From NCBI GenBank assembly GCA_016705365.1, contig JADIYI010000009.1, positions 372,001 to 436,000 on the forward strand: DNA of 64,000 nt, written 5' to 3'. The DNA comes from Gammaproteobacteria bacterium. Lineage in GTDB: Bacteria > Pseudomonadota > Gammaproteobacteria > Pseudomonadales > UBA5518. The notes beneath the pieces were generated by a model. It had not been told where the DNA came from. It saw only the letters and a program-made list of their open reading frames with translations, and made no database searches. Positions within the stretch are counted from its first letter, which is position 1. Each line of letters opens with the position of its first letter. Both the position numbers and the translations under genes were made by a program. This document shows, piece by piece, positions 36,505 through 46,140 of this stretch.

Positions 36505-37527
36505 ATGAATCAGCCCCGTGTGGCATCAGGCGCAATGATCCCATATCTGAAACTGGCAAAGGATTCCGGTATCGATCCGCAGGCACCGCTGTCTGAACTC
36601 GGACTGACACTCGAGGCCATCAACCAGAAGCAGACGCGTATCCCGATGTCCGTTTGCAGCAGCCTGATCGGGCGCCTGGTCGAACTCTCCCGCGACTCGT
36701 CGTTCGGGTTGCAATCGGCCAGGTACATCGAAATCGGCAGTTACGACATCAACGGTTATATCTCGGTCAACTGCAGCTGCCCGCTGGAAGCCGTGGAACT
36801 GACCACGAAGTATTACGGCATCATTTCCGACCAGCGCGTGCTCTATGTCTCAGAAAACCAGACGCACATCATCAGCCAGTGGCTCCTTCCCGACCCGCTC
36901 AATACCGTCAATCGCAATATCGCCGACCACCTGCTGGCGAGCTATGTCCGTTTTGCCCGCAGCATTCTCGGCCTGCAGGACGGGATCGCCTACGCAAGCT
37001 TCCGCCACCCGGCCCCGACGGACCCGCAGCTGATGCAGCTCTACGAAGAGTCGTTTGACTGCCCGCTGCATTTCGATCAGCAACACTACTCGGTTGCCTT
37101 CGACCGGCAAATGGCCCGCGACATGCGGATTCCCCAGGCCGACACCATGCTGCGGGACATTCTCGTCGCGCATGCGGAATCACGGCTGCGCGATATCCGC
37201 ACCACGCCGCCGTTCACCTACGAGGTCAAGGAGCAGATAAGGAAAATGCTGGAGGAAACGGTACCTTCACGGGAGTGCGTCGCCGAAAAACTGCACATGG
37301 GCAGCCGCACCCTGCAGCGTCATCTGCTGTCCGAAGGCTCGTCCTACAAGAGCGCATTCAACGAGGTGCGCCACGAACTGGCGCTGCACTACATCAAGAA
37401 CAAAACGCTGTCGCTGGACGATATCGCGGAAAAGCTCGGCTTCAGCGAGACCCGATCTTTCCATCGCAGCTTCAAGCAATGGACCGGAGAGACCATCGGT
37501 GCCTATCGGGCCCAGCTCACGCAGTAA
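36505..37527 (+). CDS. AraC-family regulator (Arabinose_bd-type N-terminus)
   Basis: Protein of 340 residues. The sensor half contains LSELGLTLEAINQKQTRIP and CPLHFDQQHYSVAFDRQ, matching the same OruR-like group as the regulator at 16252. The DNA-binding half contains AEKLHMGSRTLQRHLLSEG and LDDIAEKLGFSETRSFHRSF. The ATG at 36505 follows GGAGAGAG. It is divergent from the PQQ/aldehyde dehydrogenase operon and converges on TonB receptor 2. Control of one or both is likely, and shared short repeats in both upstream regions support this. Confidence 0.93.
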   Translation: MNQPRVASGAMIPYLKLAKDSGIDPQAPLSELGLTLEAINQKQTRIPMSVCSSLIGRLVELSRDSSFGLQSARYIEIGSYDINGYISVNCSCPLEAVELTTKYYGIISDQRVLYVSENQTHIISQWLLPDPLNTVNRNIADHLLASYVRFARSILGLQDGIAYASFRHPAPTDPQLMQLYEESFDCPLHFDQQHYSVAFDRQMARDMRIPQADTMLRDILVAHAESRLRDIRTTPPFTYEVKEQIRKMLEETVPSRECVAEKLHMGSRTLQRHLLSEGSSYKSAFNEVRHELALHYIKNKTLSLDDIAEKLGFSETRSFHRSFKQWTGETIGAYRAQLTQ

Positions 37528-37545
37528 TCACGCCCGCAAAACAAT

Positions 37546-37583
37546 GGTCCTGAAGCGCGCCTTGCAAAACGAACTGCAGGACC
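37546..37583. terminator. Weak inverted repeat between converging genes
   Basis: GGTCCTG (37546-37552) and CAGGACC (37577-37583) are perfect complements with a 24-base loop, between the araC stop and the end of TonB receptor 2. There is no T-run and the loop is long, so a terminator role is uncertain. Confidence 0.25.
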
Positions 37584-37612
37584 GTACCTGTTGCCGATGA
37601 AGCGCCAGCCGG

Positions 37613-39880
37613 TCAATCCCAGTTGTATCTGAATTGCAGGGTGTAGGTGCGCGGCGGTCTCATCCAAGCCTCACCCGCGGTCATCGGACCGGCAGCGGAA
37701 TCGGTGAACACGGCATTGACCTGGGCCGCGATGAATACCTCTTCATCGGTTACGTTGTCGACCAGCAACGCGGCTTCCCATACGCCGGCCTGGTCCCCCA
37801 GGCCGAGGCGCAGGTTGGTGCGCAGGCTGGAGTCGCGACTCAATGCAATTCCGGTATAGTCAAGATTGTCCTCGAAGATGTTGTACATGTCGGCCGTGAT
37901 CCTCAGATCCCCCACGGGATACTGGTAGCCTACATGATTGGTGGCGCCCCACTGGGGGATGCTGTCGATCGGGCCCTTGGTTTCGAGTTGCAGGGTACCA
38001 GCCACGATCGGTTCGTCGATGTCGCCCGTCAGGTACGCCAGCGAAAGATCCCACTGCAGGTTTTCGGTGATCAGGAACTGGCTCTCGAATTCCATCCCCT
38101 GGTACGAGGTCTCGCCCGAGTTGCCGACGATGAAGCCGGTGAGCGGAACAAAGCGGCTGAACTGGCGATCGGTGACCTCGACGTAGAATGCGGCCCAGTT
38201 TGCCATCAGACGGCCATCGAGAAACATTCCCTTGCCGCCGATTTCCGCGGAGACCACTTCCTCGTCATCGAACTCGAACTGCGCCGGTCCCGCATTGGCC
38301 GGGTATTCGCCGGGCTCGTCGCCGTTGACGCCCTGTTCGTCGAAGCCACCGGACTTGAAGCTCTGCGAGACGCTGGTGTAGAGCATGAAGTCATCGCTCA
38401 GATCGTACTGCAACTTGGCCGAGCTGTTGAATTTGTCGACGCTGCGATCGCCGCTCATATCATGCGCGTAGTCACCGGCAACTATTGCCGCAACCGTGGC
38501 ATTGCCGGCAATGGTCAGCATTCGCTCCGCGTCCTTGCTCTCGTCGCTGTAGTTGCCGCCGAGCGACAGGGTCCAGGCGTCAGCCAGGTGGAAATCGAAA
38601 TTCGCATAGACCGACACCGATTCGTTGTCGCTGCTGAATGCACGGCTGCTCACGGCCGGGGGAAGCCCGATCAGCGAAACGTTGTAATTTCTCTGCTCGA
38701 TGGAATGGTCGCTCGAGGACTGGTAATAGATGCCGGCCACATACTCCACCTTCTCCCCCAGCGGGGACACCAGGCGGAACTCCTGGCTGTATGCCTCGAA
38801 GTCCTGGGTATCGTCCTGGCTGAGCAGATCGGCCGCGGTCCAGTCGGCATCGCGGTGCTGGTCGTAGTCGAAATCGGTGTAACCGGAAATCGACATCAGG
38901 GTGAAATCGCTGACATCCCATTCCACCGTGAGTGTCGCGGCATTGGTATCGGTGTCGTCCTTGCCTGTGTTCCAGCTCTGCAGATACTTGCCTTCCACCA
39001 CCGGTGACGCTCCCGCTATCGCTACCAGCGCCTGGGGGGTGAGCCCGCCGAGGCCCGGTGAAAACGCGGTGCGGTAGTTCACGGTTCTGTTCGGCTCGCC
39101 GTCGATCCTGCTGCGACCTTTCTCGAACTTCAGCAGCGCCGACAGCGTATCGCTCGGCTGCCACATCAGGCTCAACCGGCCTGCCTGCTGCTCCTTGTCA
39201 TCGACATCCTCGGAACCGGTATTCAGTACATTGGTGAAATAACCGTGATCCTCGACCTGGCGCAACGCCAAGCGGGCCGAAAAGGTATCGCCCAGACCGC
39301 CCGAGACAAATCCCTCGGTGGTGTAACCGCCATTGTGACCACCTTCGCCGTCATCGAAAATATAGGATCCTGTCACGCCGGCTTCGAACTCGCTGGTGGG
39401 CCGGTTCGAGGTCAGCATCAGCGCGCCGCCGGTGGTGTTCTTGCCGAACAGGGTGCCCTGCGGGCCTCTCAGGACCTGCACATTGGCCACATCCAGAAAC
39501 GAAGTGGCGCGATACAGGCGATCCTTGGGCTGGTGAATCCCGTCGATGAACAAACCCACCGACTGCTCGAAACCACCGTTGTCGGTCGTACCGATACCGC
39601 GGATGGAAATCGCGGTGATGTTGGCAACGTTGGTGATGCCGAGGCTGGGTATCCGGTCCGCCATCCCCTCGAAGTCCAGCGTATTGGTGCTGATGAGTTC
39701 CTTCCCGGTCACCACCGCAACCGAGACCGGCACATCCTGCAGGTTTTGCTCGCGCTTCTGCGCAGTGACGACCATTTCCTCGAGCTGCATCATGCCCTTT
39801 TCCTGCTGGGCCAGCAGCGGGAAACTGGCTGCCGCCATTGCCACACCCAACGCCATCGCTTTCTTGTCGAACCTGGTCAT
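37613..39880 (-). CDS. TonB-dependent outer-membrane receptor 2
   Basis: Protein of 755 residues. The signal peptide MTRFDKKAMALGVAMAAASF ends near LLAQ. The plug begins at LEEMVVTAQKREQNLQDVP and contains VANVQVLRGPQGTLFGKNTT. The barrel ends in TLQFRYNWD. Ligand unknown. The ATG at 39880 follows GGTGGA; a GTG three codons earlier is possible. Its upstream region carries two direct repeats 22 bp apart, and an AraC gene is encoded next door, so ligand-induced activation is plausible. Confidence 0.93.
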   Translation of the reverse strand: MTRFDKKAMALGVAMAAASFPLLAQQEKGMMQLEEMVVTAQKREQNLQDVPVSVAVVTGKELISTNTLDFEGMADRIPSLGITNVANITAISIRGIGTTDNGGFEQSVGLFIDGIHQPKDRLYRATSFLDVANVQVLRGPQGTLFGKNTTGGALMLTSNRPTSEFEAGVTGSYIFDDGEGGHNGGYTTEGFVSGGLGDTFSARLALRQVEDHGYFTNVLNTGSEDVDDKEQQAGRLSLMWQPSDTLSALLKFEKGRSRIDGEPNRTVNYRTAFSPGLGGLTPQALVAIAGASPVVEGKYLQSWNTGKDDTDTNAATLTVEWDVSDFTLMSISGYTDFDYDQHRDADWTAADLLSQDDTQDFEAYSQEFRLVSPLGEKVEYVAGIYYQSSSDHSIEQRNYNVSLIGLPPAVSSRAFSSDNESVSVYANFDFHLADAWTLSLGGNYSDESKDAERMLTIAGNATVAAIVAGDYAHDMSGDRSVDKFNSSAKLQYDLSDDFMLYTSVSQSFKSGGFDEQGVNGDEPGEYPANAGPAQFEFDDEEVVSAEIGGKGMFLDGRLMANWAAFYVEVTDRQFSRFVPLTGFIVGNSGETSYQGMEFESQFLITENLQWDLSLAYLTGDIDEPIVAGTLQLETKGPIDSIPQWGATNHVGYQYPVGDLRITADMYNIFEDNLDYTGIALSRDSSLRTNLRLGLGDQAGVWEAALLVDNVTDEEVFIAAQVNAVFTDSAAGPMTAGEAWMRPPRTYTLQFRYNWD

Positions 39881-39961
39881 GTCATCCACCCTTGTCAGCG
39901 TGATTTTGTTGCCTTTTCTGCCGCTGACAGCCTAGCACCACCCCTTCGGGTAGCACTGTCC

Positions 39962-39994
39962 AATCCGGTCAGTTCCACTCACAAATCCGGACAG
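39962..39994. promoter_or_regulatory. Two direct repeats 22 bp apart, candidate AraC operator
   Basis: AATCCGGTCAG (39962-39972) and AATCCGGACAG (39984-39994) differ at one base and start 22 bp apart, two helical turns. This is the arrangement bound by tandem AraC-type subunits. They lie 82-114 bases upstream of the TonB receptor 2 start. A 9-of-10 match also lies before the nearby araC gene at 36454. Confidence 0.5.
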
Positions 39995-40070
39995 CCCGTT
40001 CCCGGCCGCATGGGCCGGGCCAGCTTCCATTCATGGTTTGCCGTGTTATCGATCGAGAAACTCGTGACAA

Positions 40071-42221
40071 TCACCCCCGCCGCCAGGCGTGATAGCGCTC
40101 CACCCAGCGCAGCAAGCGCGCCGGGGCGTGGGCCCGCTTCCACTCGCCGGCGGCGTACTTGTTGGCTTCGGCGAGCGTGGGATAGGCATGGATCGTGCCG
40201 AGAATCCTGTTCAATCCCAGGCCGTGCTTCATTGCCAGCACGAATTCCGCCAGCAGCTCACCGGCCTGCGCGCCGACTATGGTCACGCCAAGAATGCGAT
40301 CCTTGCCCGGCACGGTGAGCACTTTCACAAAACCTTCGGCGCTGCTGTCGGCAATCGCGCGATCGAGCTCGTCGATGCGATAGCGCACCAACTCGAACGC
40401 GACACCCTTTTCCCTCGCCTCCTGCTCGTTCAACCCGACCCGCGCCACCTCGGGATCGCAGAACGTGACCCACGGGATCACCGAGTAATCCGCCTTGAAC
40501 TTCCACAGCCCTCCAAACAGCGCATTGACGGATGCGTACCATGCCTGGTGCGCCGCGACATGCGTGAACTGGTAAGGTCCGGCCACGTCGCCCGCCGCGT
40601 AGATGTTCGGATACAGGGTTTCGAGGTATTCATTGCAGAGCACCGTGCGCTCGACCGGGATACCGAGCTCCTCGAGACCGTAGCCACGGAGCCGGGCACT
40701 GCGCCCCACCGCGCAGATCAGGGTATCGAAGCCGATCTGCTGCTCCACGCCCTGGTGCTCGACCACGATGAATCCGGCTGCGGCCTGCCGCTCAAAACGC
40801 ACAGCCCGGTGCTCGCAAAGCACCGTGACACCGTCACGCTCCAGCGCCCGGCGCGTGGGTTCGGCGACATCGGTATCCTCGCGCATCAGGATGCGCGGCA
40901 GCATCTCGATCTGCGTCACCTGCGAGCCGAGCCGGGCAAAGGCCTGGGCCAGTTCGCAGCCGATCGGACCGCCGCCGAGCACTACCAGCCGTTGTGGTGG
41001 CGCGTCCTGCCCGGCAAGCACATCCCACAGCGTGTCACTGGTGAGATAGCCCGAATTCTCGATGCCCGGCAACGGCGGCACCGACGGACTGGCACCGGCC
41101 GCGATCACCACCGAGCGCGTGGTGAGCTGCTGTTTGGTGCCATCATGGCGGGTGATTTCGACCGTCCACGGATCGAGCAGTCGAGCATGCCCCTGCAACA
41201 CTTCGACCCCGAGTCCGGTGTAACGCTCGATGCTGTCGTGGGGCTCGATATCGGCAATGACCCGGTGTACGCGCGCCATCACCGCACGGAAATTCACCAC
41301 CGACGTGCTTGCCTGCAATCCATAGCGGTCCGCATGGCGCATCTGCGCGGCCAGCTTTGCACTGCGGATCAGCGCCTTGCTCGGCACGCAACCGTAATTG
41401 AGACAGTCCCCGCCCATGCGGTGCGCCTCGACCAGGGTCACCCGCGCCTTGACCACGGCCGCGACATACGCGCTGACCAGGCCGGCGGCACCGGCACCGA
41501 TCACGATCAGGTTGCGATCGAAGCGCCGCGGACGGGTCCAGCGCGCGTACACGCGTCGCTTCCGCAGTTGCGCAAGTGCCCGCCGCGCGAGCAGCGGAAA
41601 CACGCCGAGCAGCGCAAAGGAGGCGATGAGTCCCGGCGACACGATGCCGGAAAGCCCCTCGATACGCGCGAGCTGGGTGCCCGCATTCACATAGACCAGG
41701 GTGCCCGGCAGCATGCCGAGCTGGCTTACCCAGTAATAGGTGAGCGCACGCATCGGTGTCAGCCCCAGCAACAGGTTCACCAGGAAAAACGGGAACAGCG
41801 GCACCAGGCGCAACGTGAACAGGTAGAACGCGCCCTCGCGCGCAACCCCGTCGTTGACCGATTGCAACCGCGCGCCGAAACGCCGCTGCACGGTATCGCG
41901 CAGCAGGTAGCGCGCAACAAGGAAAGCGCATGTTGCACCGATACTCGACGCAAAGGAGACGATCAGCATGCCCCAGCCAAGTCCGAACAGCGCGCCGGCA
42001 CCGAGTGTCATCACCGTTGCGCCCGGCAACGATACCGCCGTCACCAGCACATAGAGCAGGAAGAACGCGCCGGCAACCAGCACCCACGAGTCAGCCAGCA
42101 TTGCCGCGAAACGCTGCTGGCTCGTCTTGATGCCCTCGAGCGTCAGCAAGCGATCGAGGTCAAGCGCGAAAAAAGCAATCGCAACCGTCAACAGGAGCAG
42201 CAGCAGGGCAAGCTTCTTCAT
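40071..42221 (-). CDS. VTT (DedA/TVP38-like) membrane domain fused to FAD disulfide reductase
   Basis: Protein of 716 residues. Residues 1-220 form a hydrophobic VTT/SNARE-associated domain (TAVSLPGATVMTLGAGALFG, LRLVPLFPFFLVNLLLGLTP). Residues 235-700 are a pyridine nucleotide-disulfide oxidoreductase: FAD motif IGAGAAGLVSAY at 241-252, redox pair GGDCLNYGCVPSK with Cys 273 and Cys 278, NAD motif VVLGGGPIGCELAQAF, and the dimerisation half ending near HAYPTLAE. It resembles mercuric reductase and dihydrolipoamide dehydrogenase, but no metal-binding N-terminal domain or mer gene is present. The start at 42221 is tentative; an ATG at 42242 would add 7 residues. Confidence 0.92.
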   Translation of the reverse strand: MKKLALLLLLLTVAIAFFALDLDRLLTLEGIKTSQQRFAAMLADSWVLVAGAFFLLYVLVTAVSLPGATVMTLGAGALFGLGWGMLIVSFASSIGATCAFLVARYLLRDTVQRRFGARLQSVNDGVAREGAFYLFTLRLVPLFPFFLVNLLLGLTPMRALTYYWVSQLGMLPGTLVYVNAGTQLARIEGLSGIVSPGLIASFALLGVFPLLARRALAQLRKRRVYARWTRPRRFDRNLIVIGAGAAGLVSAYVAAVVKARVTLVEAHRMGGDCLNYGCVPSKALIRSAKLAAQMRHADRYGLQASTSVVNFRAVMARVHRVIADIEPHDSIERYTGLGVEVLQGHARLLDPWTVEITRHDGTKQQLTTRSVVIAAGASPSVPPLPGIENSGYLTSDTLWDVLAGQDAPPQRLVVLGGGPIGCELAQAFARLGSQVTQIEMLPRILMREDTDVAEPTRRALERDGVTVLCEHRAVRFERQAAAGFIVVEHQGVEQQIGFDTLICAVGRSARLRGYGLEELGIPVERTVLCNEYLETLYPNIYAAGDVAGPYQFTHVAAHQAWYASVNALFGGLWKFKADYSVIPWVTFCDPEVARVGLNEQEAREKGVAFELVRYRIDELDRAIADSSAEGFVKVLTVPGKDRILGVTIVGAQAGELLAEFVLAMKHGLGLNRILGTIHAYPTLAEANKYAAGEWKRAHAPARLLRWVERYHAWRRG

Positions 42222-42317
42222 GATTGGATGTCCGGGTTCCATGCCTGCACCGGAGCGCATTTTCGGCGCTCGATCAACAGCCATCGATATTGCACCTTGC
42301 CACAAATGGTGGCGCTT

Positions 42318-42346
42318 TGGACACCCATCGGGGAGCGCACTATCAT
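42318..42346 (+). promoter_or_regulatory. Sigma-70-type promoter of the ureohydrolase gene
   Basis: TGGACA (42318-42323, 5 of 6 to TTGACA) and TATCAT (42341-42346, 5 of 6 to TATAAT) are separated by 17 bases. Transcription would start near 42353, about 35 bases before the ATG at 42388. Confidence 0.6.
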
Positions 42347-42387
42347 CTGCCGCCTTGCAGTCCGCAATATCAGCGGGGCGCGCGCTC

Positions 42388-43341
42388 ATGAGCCAGTTCA
42401 ACCAGCCGCTCGGCGGCAACGAAATGCCGCGTTTTGCCGGCATTGCCAGCATGTTCCGCCTGCCGGTACAAAACGATGCCCGGGGCCTCGATGTCGCGAT
42501 CTGCGGCGTGCCGCTCGATCTCGGCACCAGCAACCGGGTGGGCACGCGTTACGGACCGCGCCAGATCCGCACCGAGTCGGTGCTGGTGCGCCCCTATGGC
42601 ATGGCCACCGGCGCCGCACCATTCGATTCGTTCCAGGTCGCCGATATCGGTGATGTAGCGCTCAACACCTACAACCTGCTGAAGTCGATCGATATCATCG
42701 AGAAATTCCATGACCGCATCCTCGCCTGCGGCGCAAAGCCGGTCACGCTCGGCGGCGATCACACGCTTGCGCTGCCGATACTGCGCGCGCTCGCGAAGAA
42801 ACACGGACCGCTGGCGCTGGTGCACGTGGATGCACACGCCGATGTCAACGACACGATGTTCGGCGAGCGCATCACCCACGGCACGGTATTCCGCCGTGCG
42901 ATCGAGGAGAACCTGATCGATCCGCGACGCATGGTGCAGATCGGCCTGCGTGCCACCGGTTATGCCGCCGACGATTTCGACTGGACACGCCAGCAGGGCG
43001 CGCGCGTGGTGCCGGCCGAGGAGTGCTGGTACCGCTCGCTGGCGCCGCTGATGGCGGAAGTGCGCGCGCAGATCGGACCCGCTGCCCCGACCTATCTCAG
43101 TTTCGATATCGACGGACTCGACCCCTCGGTGGCGCCGGGCACCGGCACGCCTGAACCCGGCGGCCTCAGCGCCTCGCAGGGTATCGAGGTGATCCGCGGC
43201 TGCTTTGGTCTGAACCTGGTCGGCTGCGACCTCGTCGAGGTCTCGCCGCCCTACGACAGCAGCGGCAATACCGCGTTGCTGGCGGCCAACCTGGTGTTCG
43301 AAATGCTGTGCAGCCTGCCCGGCTGCATCCGGCGGTGCTAA
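42388..43341 (+). CDS. Ureohydrolase (agmatinase/guanidinobutyrase family)
   Basis: Protein of 317 residues that hydrolyses a guanidino compound to urea and an amine. The dimanganese motifs are intact: GGDHT at 122-126, VDAHADVND at 147-155, and SFDIDGLDPSVAPGTGTPEPGG near residue 232. The SRVG-type substrate loop reads TSNRVGTRYGPRQIR. Agmatinase, guanidinobutyrase and guanidinopropionase cannot be told apart by motif. No arginine or putrescine gene is nearby. It is divergent from the VTT-reductase gene and has its own promoter. Confidence 0.93.
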   Translation: MSQFNQPLGGNEMPRFAGIASMFRLPVQNDARGLDVAICGVPLDLGTSNRVGTRYGPRQIRTESVLVRPYGMATGAAPFDSFQVADIGDVALNTYNLLKSIDIIEKFHDRILACGAKPVTLGGDHTLALPILRALAKKHGPLALVHVDAHADVNDTMFGERITHGTVFRRAIEENLIDPRRMVQIGLRATGYAADDFDWTRQQGARVVPAEECWYRSLAPLMAEVRAQIGPAAPTYLSFDIDGLDPSVAPGTGTPEPGGLSASQGIEVIRGCFGLNLVGCDLVEVSPPYDSSGNTALLAANLVFEMLCSLPGCIRRC

Positions 43342-43412
43342 CAGTCTGCGCAGCCGGCCAGCCCGGGAAATATTACCGTAAAGTCATGTACCACCACGGA
43401 AAAATACTGTAG

Positions 43413-43456
43413 CGTTCGGCTGTCTGCTGACAGAACGAAACACCGGCTTGTCCGGT
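43413..43456 (+). promoter_or_regulatory. Two small hairpins upstream of TonB receptor 3
   Basis: The first pairs CGTT/AACG and CTGTC/GACAG with a 3-base bulge around a TGCT loop (43413-43437). The second is ACCGG-CTTGT-CCGGT (43442-43456). They occupy the leader 33-76 bases before the GTG start. They could be operators or leader RNA structure. Confidence 0.25.
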
Positions 43457-43488
43457 TGATAAATTTAGCTGTTGTAGGAGACTGAACC

Positions 43489-46077
43489 GTGCCAAAAGCA
43501 ATCCCCTTTGCCCGTCGTTCCATCGTTGTCGCCATCACTACCCTGGGCTGTTCGCTGGGTGCGACTACCCTGGCTCCGCAGCTGCATGCCCAGCAGCTCG
43601 CCATCGAGGAAGTCGTGGTAACCGCGCGCAAGCGCGACGAGTCGATGCAGGACGTTCCGATCGCAATAACGGCATTCTCCGGCGACCAGCTGCGCGACGC
43701 CGGCGTGACCAATATCAAGACGCTGGGGCTGCAGGTTCCCGGGCTGCAGATCGATGAAGCCAGTACCGCGCAGATCTGGATCCGCGGCATCGGCCAGCGC
43801 GATGACGGCGCCCGTGTCGATGGCCCGGTCGGCGTGTACCTCGATGGCCTCTACATTCCGCGCAAGGACGGCCAGTTGCTGGACATCATGGATGTGCAGA
43901 GCGTGCAGGTATTGCGCGGGCCGCAGGGCACCCTGTTCGGCAAGAACACCACCGGCGGCGCGTTGATCATTACCACCAAGGCACCGACGGAAGAATTCGG
44001 CGGCGACGTCCAGGCACGGTTTGGCAACTATGATCGCCAGGACTTCAAGGCGACGCTCAATGTGCCGCTGATCAAGAACACCCTGCTGTCGAAGCTGACG
44101 CTGGCCTCGATCGAGCGCGACGGGTACATGGACAATATCGTGACCGGCCAGACCGCCGCCTCCGAGGACCGCCAATCCGCGGCGCTGCAACTGCACTGGA
44201 CCCCAAGCGATACCGTGAGCGTGGACACGTTTGCCTATTACGGCGAGACCCGCGAAGTGCAACCGGCCACCAACTGCCGCTGGATGGAAAACAGCAGTTT
44301 CAACGGCGAGGACTCGCTGTTCGGCAACCGCGTCTGGCCCGGCGATACCGTAGGTGTCGATGCCTTCGACGACAATGACACGCCGCTCAGTCCCGGCCTG
44401 ACCGAGCAGAGCACGGTTTACGAAGCGGCCTGCCACGAATCGCAGGCGTTGACCAAAAAACGCAAGTACGTGCACGAAACGCCACACGCCGCGTTCAACC
44501 TCGACAACACGCTGCTGGGCGTGACCATCAATTGGGATATCAGCGATGACCTGGCGCTGAAAAGCATCACCGGCTACGGCGACCAGAAGAAATTCGGCAA
44601 CGGCGGCAATCCGGACAACGACGCCACCCGTTTGCCGATCAGCACCCGCTATCACATATCGCCCAGCAACCGCGATCAATGGTCACAGGAATTCCAGCTG
44701 AACGGCTCGGCATTCGCGGAAAAACTCGATTACACCTTCGGCCTGTTCGGCATGGAGGAGGATATCGATGACGGCACCGATGCAATGGCGAGTTATTCCT
44801 CCGGCTCGTTGATCCCACCGAACATCCTGGTGATCAACTCGCCCTCCGGGGAGAAGCAGACCTACGAACTGAAGAACTCGACCTATGCCGCCTTCTTCCA
44901 GGGCAGCTACCAGCTGACGGAAAATATCGAATTCACCGCCGGAGTCCGCTGGACCAGCGAAGAGCGTGAACAGACGGTCCAGCTCGAACTGCTGGATGAG
45001 GCCGAGTTTCGCAGGATCGCCTTCGACGCGATTGCCGGCGTGCCGGGTATCCTGGTACCCCTCCCCTCGTACGGTGTCGCGTTCGTCGACCCCAACGTGG
45101 TCTTCGCACAGGATATTTTCTCGATCATCACCAATCAGTTTTCCATAGATCCGAGCACCGGTCTGATCGACTACGCCTTGCTTCCGGCAGTGGAGAACCG
45201 TGCCAGCGAGACCTGGGAGGAAACCACACCGATGGTCAGTCTCTCCTACAGGTTTCCCGAGAGCATGATCGCCGACAGCATCGTCGACAGCGCGATGGTG
45301 TACGTCTCCTACGCCGAGGGATTCAAGTCCGGCACCTTCGAACCGGTGGGACTGGACGGACAGCAGACGGTGGAACCGGAAACGGTGGCCAATATCGAGT
45401 TCGGCTTCAAGCTGGATCTGTTCGCTTCGCGGATGCGCATGAACGGCGCCGTTTTCAGCACCGACTTCGACGATATGCAGCTGCGCCAGGTGCAGATGGA
45501 TTCAACGAACACGCCGCGCGTGGTATTGACCAACGCATCCAAGACCCGCATCCAGGGCATCGAGCTCGAACTCACCCTGGCACCGGTCGACAACCTGCTG
45601 CTGATCGCCACCGGCAGCTACAACGACTATGAATATCTCGATTTCGAGGAACAGCAATTCAGTTCCGTCGCGCTGCTGACCCAGCAGCCACTGCCCGTGG
45701 TCGATCGCTCGGGGGAACCGTTTGCCGAAGTGCCCGACATGACCTACAGCCTGGCCGTCCAGTACACCCTTGAAACCGATTACGGCCGCTTCGTGCCACG
45801 GATGGATTACAGCTATATCGACGATATTTTCATGGGTCTCGATGCCGGTGCCGGGCAGAATGTCAATCAATCCAGCTTCGACGATTATGGCCTGCTCAGC
45901 GCCCGTCTCGGCTGGACCAGCCCGGACGAGAAGTACCAGATCACCGTGTACGGCACCAACCTGACCGACGAGTTCTATTACTTCGGTGCCGCCGCCGTCG
46001 GCGATTCCGTGGGTACCTTTCCGGTCACAGCCGGACCGCCACGCATGTATGGGGTGGAGCTGGGTTACAACTTCTAG
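43489..46077 (+). CDS. TonB-dependent outer-membrane receptor 3
   Basis: Protein of 862 residues, the largest of the three receptors here. The signal peptide ends around LHAQQ. The plug starts IEEVVVTARKRDESMQDVP and contains VQSVQVLRGPQGTLFGKNTT. The barrel ends in MYGVELGYNF with a terminal aromatic residue. The start codon is GTG at 43489, preceded by AGGAG. Long extracellular loops (for example around residues 300-350 and 500-560) account for the extra length. The ligand is unknown. The upstream leader carries two small hairpins. Confidence 0.93.
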   Translation: MPKAIPFARRSIVVAITTLGCSLGATTLAPQLHAQQLAIEEVVVTARKRDESMQDVPIAITAFSGDQLRDAGVTNIKTLGLQVPGLQIDEASTAQIWIRGIGQRDDGARVDGPVGVYLDGLYIPRKDGQLLDIMDVQSVQVLRGPQGTLFGKNTTGGALIITTKAPTEEFGGDVQARFGNYDRQDFKATLNVPLIKNTLLSKLTLASIERDGYMDNIVTGQTAASEDRQSAALQLHWTPSDTVSVDTFAYYGETREVQPATNCRWMENSSFNGEDSLFGNRVWPGDTVGVDAFDDNDTPLSPGLTEQSTVYEAACHESQALTKKRKYVHETPHAAFNLDNTLLGVTINWDISDDLALKSITGYGDQKKFGNGGNPDNDATRLPISTRYHISPSNRDQWSQEFQLNGSAFAEKLDYTFGLFGMEEDIDDGTDAMASYSSGSLIPPNILVINSPSGEKQTYELKNSTYAAFFQGSYQLTENIEFTAGVRWTSEEREQTVQLELLDEAEFRRIAFDAIAGVPGILVPLPSYGVAFVDPNVVFAQDIFSIITNQFSIDPSTGLIDYALLPAVENRASETWEETTPMVSLSYRFPESMIADSIVDSAMVYVSYAEGFKSGTFEPVGLDGQQTVEPETVANIEFGFKLDLFASRMRMNGAVFSTDFDDMQLRQVQMDSTNTPRVVLTNASKTRIQGIELELTLAPVDNLLLIATGSYNDYEYLDFEEQQFSSVALLTQQPLPVVDRSGEPFAEVPDMTYSLAVQYTLETDYGRFVPRMDYSYIDDIFMGLDAGAGQNVNQSSFDDYGLLSARLGWTSPDEKYQITVYGTNLTDEFYYFGAAAVGDSVGTFPVTAGPPRMYGVELGYNF

Positions 46078-46140
46078 AAAGCAGCAGAGGGCCGCCCGCC
46101 TGAAGGCCGCACATGCCGTCGTTGCCGGGCAAGCACGGAT

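Noticed and set aside
40071..42221. Mercuric reductase
   Set aside because: No N-terminal metal-binding domain, no C-terminal vicinal cysteines and no mer genes nearby.
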